A stretch of DNA of 64,000 bases from Bordetella petrii (GTDB taxonomy: Bacteria; Pseudomonadota; Gammaproteobacteria; Burkholderiales; Burkholderiaceae_B), in assembly GCF_017356245.1 (NCBI RefSeq), contig NZ_JAFMZZ010000001.1, positions 2,552,196 to 2,616,195 of the forward strand. Direction: 5' to 3'. Position 1 is the first letter of the stretch. Every line of letters starts with the position of its first letter. The position numbers and the translations under genes were made by a program. The notes under the pieces were generated by a model, which did not search any database, had not been told where the DNA came from, and saw nothing but the letters and a program-made list of their open reading frames with translations. Of the stretch, positions 59,556 through 64,000 are shown piece by piece.

Positions 59556-60380
59556 ATGGCTGTCGATCATTACGAAAATTTCCCGGTGGCCTCGCTGCTG
59601 CTGCCGCGCCGGCTGCGCGGCCCGGTAACCGATATCTACCGCTACGCGCGCGCGGCCGACGATATTGCCGACGAAGGCAATGCCAGCGATGCCCAGCGCC
59701 TGGCCGGCCTGGCCGCCTTCCGCGCCGAACTGCACCGCATCGGCGCCAAGCCGGGCGGCCTGCCCGACGCCGCGCCCGAGCTGGCCCACATTTTCGCGCC
59801 GCTGGCGCGCACCATCGCGCGCCACCAGTTGCCCATTGCCCCTTTTTTCGACCTGCTGTCGGCCTTCGAGCAGGACGTGACGGTCAAGCGCTACGATGAC
59901 TACGCGGCGCTGCTCGATTACTGCGCCCGCTCGGCCAACCCGGTGGGCCGCCTGATGCTGCATCTGTACGACGCCGCCACGCCCGGCAACCTGGCCGAGG
60001 CCGACGCTATCTGCACCGGCCTGCAGCTTGTCAATTTCTGGCAGGATGTGCGGGTAGACTGGCGCAAGCAGCGCATATACCTGCCGCGCGCCGACATGCG
60101 GCGCCATGGCGTCACCGAAGACGACCTGGCCGCCTGCCGGCTGACCCCGGCATGGCGCGCGCTGATGGCCTTCCAGATCGACCGCACGCGGGCGCTGCTA
60201 CACTCTGGCGCTCCACTGGCGCGCCGTCTGCCCGGCCGCATCGGCCTGGAATTGCGCATGGTCGTGCAGGGCGGGCTGCGGATCCTGGAACGCATCGAGC
60301 GCGACGGCTACGACGTCTTCCTGAACCGCCCGGTGCTGCGCGCGCGCGACTGGCCCATCATCTTGTGGCGAGGCATCTAG
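59556..60380 (+). CDS. hpnC: Hydroxysqualene synthase HpnC
   Basis: 274 residues, head-to-head prenyl synthase fold. Aspartate motifs RAADDIADE and LVNFWQDVRVD, and YLPRADM in between C-terminal helices. With HpnD and HpnE it makes squalene from farnesyl diphosphate by the three-enzyme bacterial route; HpnC turns presqualene diphosphate into hydroxysqualene. The start VDHYENFPVASLLLP is typical, so ATG 59556 is chosen over 59532. Confidence 0.95.
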   Translation: MAVDHYENFPVASLLLPRRLRGPVTDIYRYARAADDIADEGNASDAQRLAGLAAFRAELHRIGAKPGGLPDAAPELAHIFAPLARTIARHQLPIAPFFDLLSAFEQDVTVKRYDDYAALLDYCARSANPVGRLMLHLYDAATPGNLAEADAICTGLQLVNFWQDVRVDWRKQRIYLPRADMRRHGVTEDDLAACRLTPAWRALMAFQIDRTRALLHSGAPLARRLPGRIGLELRMVVQGGLRILERIERDGYDVFLNRPVLRARDWPIILWRGI

Positions 60381-60423
60381 CCCCGCCGCGTGATGGAAAA
60401 ACCGAGGAATACTCACCTTATTT

Positions 60424-61287
60424 ATGACGCCTGACGATTACTGCCAGGAAAAGGCCGCCAAAAGCGGCTCGAGTTTTTACTATTCGTTCCTGTTCCTGCC
60501 GCCCGAGCGCCGCCGCGCCATCACCGCGCTGTATGCATTCTGCCGCGAAGTGGACGACGTGGTCGACGAATGCTCCGACCCGTCGGTGGCGCGCATCAAG
60601 CTGGCCTGGTGGCGCACGCAGGTCGACCAGCTGTTTGCCGGCCCTGCCGAGCATCCGGTAATGCTCGCGCTGCAGCCGCACGTGGAGCCTTGCGGGATTT
60701 CGCGCGACCGCATGCAGGCGGTGATCGACGGCATGGAAATGGACCTGGACCAGACCCGCTACCTGGACTGGCCTGGACTGCGCAAATACTGTTGGCACGC
60801 CGCCGGCGTGGTGGGCGAACTGTCGGCCGGCGTTTTCGGCTATGCCGATCCGCGCACCCTGGAATACGCCGGCAAGCTGGGGCTGGCGTTTCAGCTGACC
60901 AACATCATCCGCGACGTCGGCGACGATGCGCGGCGTGGCCGCATCTACCTGCCCGTGGACGAACTGCAGCGCTTCGACGTCAAGGCCGCCGAGATCCTGA
61001 ACGGCACGTATTCCGAGCGCTTCACCGCATTGATGCGGTTCCAGACCGAACGCGCCCGCCAGCTGTACAGCGAGGCCATGGCCAGCCTGCCCGAATCCGA
61101 CCGGCGCGCACAGCGGCCGGGCCTGATGATGGCGGCCATTTATCACGCCCTGCTCGACGAGATCGAACGCGACAACTGGCAGGTGCTGCATCAACGCATT
61201 TCACTGACGCCCCTGCGCAAGCTGTGGCTGGCCTGGAAGACCTGGGTGGGCGGCGGCCGCGGTCTGGTGCGCCGCCTGGCGCGATGA
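60424..61287 (+). CDS. hpnD: Presqualene diphosphate synthase HpnD
   Basis: 287 residues, same fold as HpnC, with YAFCREVDDVVDE and LTNIIRDVGDDARRGRIYLP. First committed step, condensing two farnesyl diphosphates. Short gap after hpnC (43 bases) and an ATGA overlap with hpnE show one operon. Confidence 0.95.
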   Translation: MTPDDYCQEKAAKSGSSFYYSFLFLPPERRRAITALYAFCREVDDVVDECSDPSVARIKLAWWRTQVDQLFAGPAEHPVMLALQPHVEPCGISRDRMQAVIDGMEMDLDQTRYLDWPGLRKYCWHAAGVVGELSAGVFGYADPRTLEYAGKLGLAFQLTNIIRDVGDDARRGRIYLPVDELQRFDVKAAEILNGTYSERFTALMRFQTERARQLYSEAMASLPESDRRAQRPGLMMAAIYHALLDEIERDNWQVLHQRISLTPLRKLWLAWKTWVGGGRGLVRRLAR

Positions 61288-62609
61288 AAGTCGCCATCAT
61301 CGGCGCCGGCTGGGCCGGCCTGGCCGCCTGCGCCGCGTTGCGCGAGGCCGACGCCCAGGTCACGGTATTCGAAGCCGGCCGCACGCCGGGCGGCCGGGCG
61401 CGGCGCGTGGTGCATCCCGAATTCGGCGCGCAGCTCGATAACGGCCAGCACATCCTGCTGGGTGCCTACGACCAGACCCTGGCCCTGATGCGCCGCGTGG
61501 GCCGCAATCCGGCCGCGCTGCTGATGCGGCGATCGCTGCGGCTGGCCAGCCTGGACGGCAGCTTTCACCTGTCCGCGCCCGCCCTACCCGCTCCCTGGCA
61601 CGCCCTGGCGGCGCTGGCGACCGCGCGCGGGCTGACCTGGCGCGAACGCATGGATGCCCTGCGCATGATGCGGGGGCTGAAGAACAGCGGGTGGTTGCCG
61701 CCGCGCGACTGGACCGTGTCGCAATTGCTGGCCCACTACCGGCAGCCCGATACGCTGGTCCGCCTGGTATGGGAACCGCTGTGCCTGGCCGCCCTGAACA
61801 CGCCGCCGGCCGAGGCCGGCGCCGTGCTGTACGCGCGCATCCTGCGCGACAGCCTGGCCGGCAGCCGCCACGACAGCGACCTGCTGCTGCCCTGCGTCGA
61901 CCTGTCGGCACTGTGGCCCGACGCCGTGGCCCTGCGGGCCAACATGCGCTACGGCGATACCGTGCGGCAGCTGGTGCCCTCGGCCCGCGGCGTGGACGTG
62001 AACCGTGAACGCTTCGACGCCGCGGTGCTGGCGGTGCCGCCCTCGGTGGCCGCCCGCCTGCTGGGCAACGCCCTGCGCGAAGCCGGCACGCCCGGCCTGC
62101 TGAAAGCCCTGCAGGCATTCGACTACCTGCCCATCGGCACGCTGAACCTGCGCCTGGCGGCCCCCTGGCCCCTGCCCGAACCCATGATGCTGCTGCGCGA
62201 AGACGCGGCGCGCGGCCACGTGGGCCATTGGGTATTCGACCGTTCGCGGCTGACCGGCCGCGGCCCCGGCGGCGAGCTGGCGGTCGTGACCAGCGCCGCG
62301 CGCGGCCTGGCCGAGACCGACCGCGCCGCGGCCATTGCCGCGCTGACTGCCCAGGTGGCCGTGCAGGCGGCGCGCCATCCGGCGCGGCTGCCGCCCATGC
62401 CCGCGGTGCAGGCCGCGGAACTGTTCATCGAAAAGCGCGCCACGTTCGCCGCCGTGCCGGGACTGGTACGGCCCCTGAACACCACGCCGTGGGCCACCCT
62501 GGCGCTGGCCGGCGACTGGACCGATACGGGTTATCCGGGCGTGCTGGAAGGCGCGGTGCGCAGCGGCCTGCAGGCCGCGCGCGTGCTGCTGGCGCGCCAG
62601 GGCCGATAA
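61284..62609 (+). CDS. hpnE: Hydroxysqualene dehydroxylase HpnE
   Basis: 441 residues, FAD-dependent amine-oxidase fold. N-terminal dinucleotide motif GAGWAGLAACAALREA, FAD contacts GGRAR and the C-terminal LAGDWTDTGYPGVLEGAVRSG. Reduces hydroxysqualene to squalene. The ATG overlaps the hpnD stop. No squalene-hopene cyclase is seen in this window, which continues with an unrelated opposite-strand gene. Confidence 0.94.
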   Translation: MKVAIIGAGWAGLAACAALREADAQVTVFEAGRTPGGRARRVVHPEFGAQLDNGQHILLGAYDQTLALMRRVGRNPAALLMRRSLRLASLDGSFHLSAPALPAPWHALAALATARGLTWRERMDALRMMRGLKNSGWLPPRDWTVSQLLAHYRQPDTLVRLVWEPLCLAALNTPPAEAGAVLYARILRDSLAGSRHDSDLLLPCVDLSALWPDAVALRANMRYGDTVRQLVPSARGVDVNRERFDAAVLAVPPSVAARLLGNALREAGTPGLLKALQAFDYLPIGTLNLRLAAPWPLPEPMMLLREDAARGHVGHWVFDRSRLTGRGPGGELAVVTSAARGLAETDRAAAIAALTAQVAVQAARHPARLPPMPAVQAAELFIEKRATFAAVPGLVRPLNTTPWATLALAGDWTDTGYPGVLEGAVRSGLQAARVLLARQGR

Positions 62610-62630
62610 AGCCCCGCGTGCCGCGGCGTT

Positions 62631-63014
62631 TCAGCGCAGCGCGTGCCCGCTGGCCAGGCCCAGCGCCGTCAACGCCAGCGACCCCAGCAGGCTGATGGCC
62701 GCATAGCCCAGCGCGGGCGCATAGGCCCCGCGTTCGAGCATGCCCACGGTTTCGGCCGAGAACGTCGAGAACGTGGTCAACCCCCCCAGGAAGCCCGTGA
62801 CCGCCGCCAGGCGGATCCATTGCGGCCACTCGGGATGCGCCAGCAGTACGGCCAGCGCCAGCCCGATCAGGTAGCCGCCCGCCAGGTTGACCAGCAGCGT
62901 GCCCCAGGGCCATGCCGAGTTCAGCCACAACCCCGCCAGCCAGCGGGCGCAGGCGCCCAGCGCGGCGCCGATGGCCACGGCGAGGAAGTTGAGCGGGATC
63001 AGTGTCTGGGTCAT
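62631..63014 (-). CDS. crcB: Fluoride channel CrcB/Fluc
   Basis: 127 residues, four membrane helices with the family motifs GAALGACARWL, GTLLVNLAGGYLIG and GFLGGLTTFSTFSAE. Dimeric fluoride exporter. It has only 62 bases of upstream gap shared with the PepSY gene; no fluoride riboswitch is recognisable there. It converges with hpnE. Confidence 0.95.
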   Translation of the reverse strand: MTQTLIPLNFLAVAIGAALGACARWLAGLWLNSAWPWGTLLVNLAGGYLIGLALAVLLAHPEWPQWIRLAAVTGFLGGLTTFSTFSAETVGMLERGAYAPALGYAAISLLGSLALTALGLASGHALR

Positions 63015-63020
63015 GATTTT

Positions 63021-63051
63021 TTGAGATTCATTCTCATTTAAATGATAGAAT
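63021..63051 (+). promoter_or_regulatory. Fur-box-like operator and promoter of the PepSY unit
   Basis: A sequence at 63023-63041 matches the 19-base Fur consensus at about 12 positions (read on the minus strand), including an inverted TGAGATT-C-ATTCTCA. It lies between TTGAGA (63021-63026) and TAGAAT (63046-63051), 19-base spacing, which fits repression by iron-Fur of the downstream PepSY/DUF2271 genes and perhaps crcB. Confidence 0.6.
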
Positions 63052-63076
63052 CCGCAGCCTTGACCCGTAATGTCTC

Positions 63077-63706
63077 ATGGACGGCAAACTTTCTTCGCGT
63101 CGACGGGCCTATTGGCTCAAGACACTGCATCAATGGCACTGGATCAGTTCAGCATTATGCCTGCTGGGCATGCTGTTGTTCGCTGTTACCGGCCTGACCC
63201 TGAACAATGCCGCGCTGATCGATGCGAGCCCCACGGTGACCACCCGCCAGGCGCAGTTGCCGCCCGCCCTGCTCGGCCAGCTCAAGGCCGCCGGCAACAA
63301 CACCAGGCATGCCGCCGTGCCGGCGCCCGTGGCCCAGTGGCTGGATAGCGAACTGGATGCGCAGGTGGCCGGCCGCGCGCCCGAGTGGTCGCCCGACGAA
63401 CTGTATGTCTCGCTGCCGCGCGCCGGCGGCGATGCCTGGCTATCCGTCGACCTGGCCGACGGCGCCGTCGAATACGAACGCACCGACCGCGGCTGGGTGG
63501 CCTACCTGAACGACCTGCACAAGGGCCGCCATACCGGCGCCGCCTGGAGCTGGTTCCTGGATGTGTTCGCGGTGGCCTGTCTGGTGTTTTCGCTGACAGG
63601 GCTGGTGCTGCTGCAAATGCATGCCGGCCAGCGGGCCGCGACCTGGCCCATGGTGGGGCTGGGGCTGCTGATCCCGCTGGTGCTGGCCCTGCTGTTCATC
63701 CATTGA
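63077..63706 (+). CDS. PepSY-associated transmembrane protein
   Basis: 209 residues: an N-terminal helix with WLKTLHQWHWISSALCLLGML, a periplasmic domain of about 100 residues and two C-terminal helices (LNDLHKGRHTGAAWSWFLDVFAVACLVFSLTG). Family members, often beside DUF2271, DUF4198 and TonB-dependent receptors, are linked to iron or flavin-related ferric reduction. No ribosome site is clear. It starts a unit with the next gene. Confidence 0.85.
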   Translation: MDGKLSSRRRAYWLKTLHQWHWISSALCLLGMLLFAVTGLTLNNAALIDASPTVTTRQAQLPPALLGQLKAAGNNTRHAAVPAPVAQWLDSELDAQVAGRAPEWSPDELYVSLPRAGGDAWLSVDLADGAVEYERTDRGWVAYLNDLHKGRHTGAAWSWFLDVFAVACLVFSLTGLVLLQMHAGQRAATWPMVGLGLLIPLVLALLFIH

Positions 63707-63728
63707 AGACCGCAAGCCTGGAGATTTC

Positions 63729-64000
63729 ATGCGCAAGCTGCTGCTGTCGGCCCTGCTGGCCGGCCTGATCGCCCGGACGGCCCAGGCCGCCGACCTGGGG
63801 GTCAATATCGAGATACCCCGCCTGGACGTGGCCGAATACCACCGCCCCTACGTGGCGATCTGGCTCGAAAATCCCGACCACAGCGTGGTGGCCGACCTGG
63901 CCGTCTGGTATGACGTGGCCAAGAAGAACAACGAAGGCGCGGAATGGCTGAAGGACATGCGCCAGTGGTGGCGCCGCAGCGGCCGCAACCAGCAGTTCCC
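63729..64000 (+). CDS. DUF2271 periplasmic protein (partial, runs off the right edge)
   Basis: First 90 codons. Signal peptide ending near AQAA, then LGVNIEIPRLDVAEYHRPYVAIWLENPDHS, the opening of DUF2271. GGAG lies six bases before the ATG. Usually the second gene in PepSY/DUF2271/DUF4198/ApbE iron-responsive clusters, so the rest is likely to the right. Confidence 0.85.
   Translation, partial: MRKLLLSALLAGLIARTAQAADLGVNIEIPRLDVAEYHRPYVAIWLENPDHSVVADLAVWYDVAKKNNEGAEWLKDMRQWWRRSGRNQQF

Noticed and set aside
63015..63076. Fluoride riboswitch before crcB
   Set aside because: The gap is only 62 bases, filled by the Fur-like site and promoter, and lacks the conserved pseudoknot pattern of crcB motif RNAs.

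Overview
This window is GC-rich chromosomal DNA of a betaproteobacterium, most likely a Bordetella/Achromobacter-type member of the Alcaligenaceae. The grounds are inference from content: Bug-family periplasmic receptors, an LPS-core glycosyltransferase set beside dnaE and msbA, an lpxO-type lipid A hydroxylase, kynA/kynB, hpnCDE, and the rimP-nusA-infB-rbfA-truB-typA order. Almost everything looks chromosomal and housekeeping. I see no phage, transposase, integrase or CRISPR array.

Layout. 1-11 kb: envelope genes (partial msbA, a GT9 heptosyltransferase-family gene, a DUF218 protein, a cysteine-cluster protein), then a minus-strand unit dnaE-GT4-deacetylase-GT2-GT4 whose members overlap by one to four bases. 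11-20 kb: lpxO-like hydroxylase, L-serine dehydratase, Na/Pi cotransporter, two consecutive Bug receptors, a TetR/MFS efflux pair around a palindromic operator, and a dienelactone hydrolase. 20-27.7 kb: ZIP metal transporter, polA, a LOG-family gene whose start codon overlaps that of polA, and a LysR/M20-hydrolase unit divergent from a tautomerase.

27.7-39 kb is the translation and transcription block, read leftward: rimP, nusA, infB, rbfA, truB, typA, preceded by an intrinsic-terminator-like hairpin directly before rimP. Next to it are rluB and scpB, then an initiator tRNA on the plus strand. 39-45.6 kb: a gene-poor spacer, LysR, a COG0523 GTPase, a cupin, two tiny coupled reading frames, tRNA-Asn, tRNA-Thr, maleylacetoacetate isomerase, ispH and its FKBP partner. 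45.7-52 kb: radC, kynB, kynA, type B L31 with a structured leader, an ArnT-like transferase coupled to a MATE exporter, and a small exported protein.

52-64 kb: a palindrome-rich spacer, a TauE/SafE permease, radA, a block of VWA lipoprotein, ECF sigma factor and putative anti-sigma, an SDR, alr, the squalene genes hpnCDE, crcB, and a PepSY/DUF2271 pair behind a likely Fur box that runs off the right edge.

The most promising unexplained items are regulatory: the terminator in front of rimP, the L31 leader fold, the TetR operator, the Fur box and a REP-like palindrome. The VWA/sigma/anti-sigma trio is the best candidate for an uncharacterised functional system. No fully novel multi-gene defence or metabolic system could be demonstrated.
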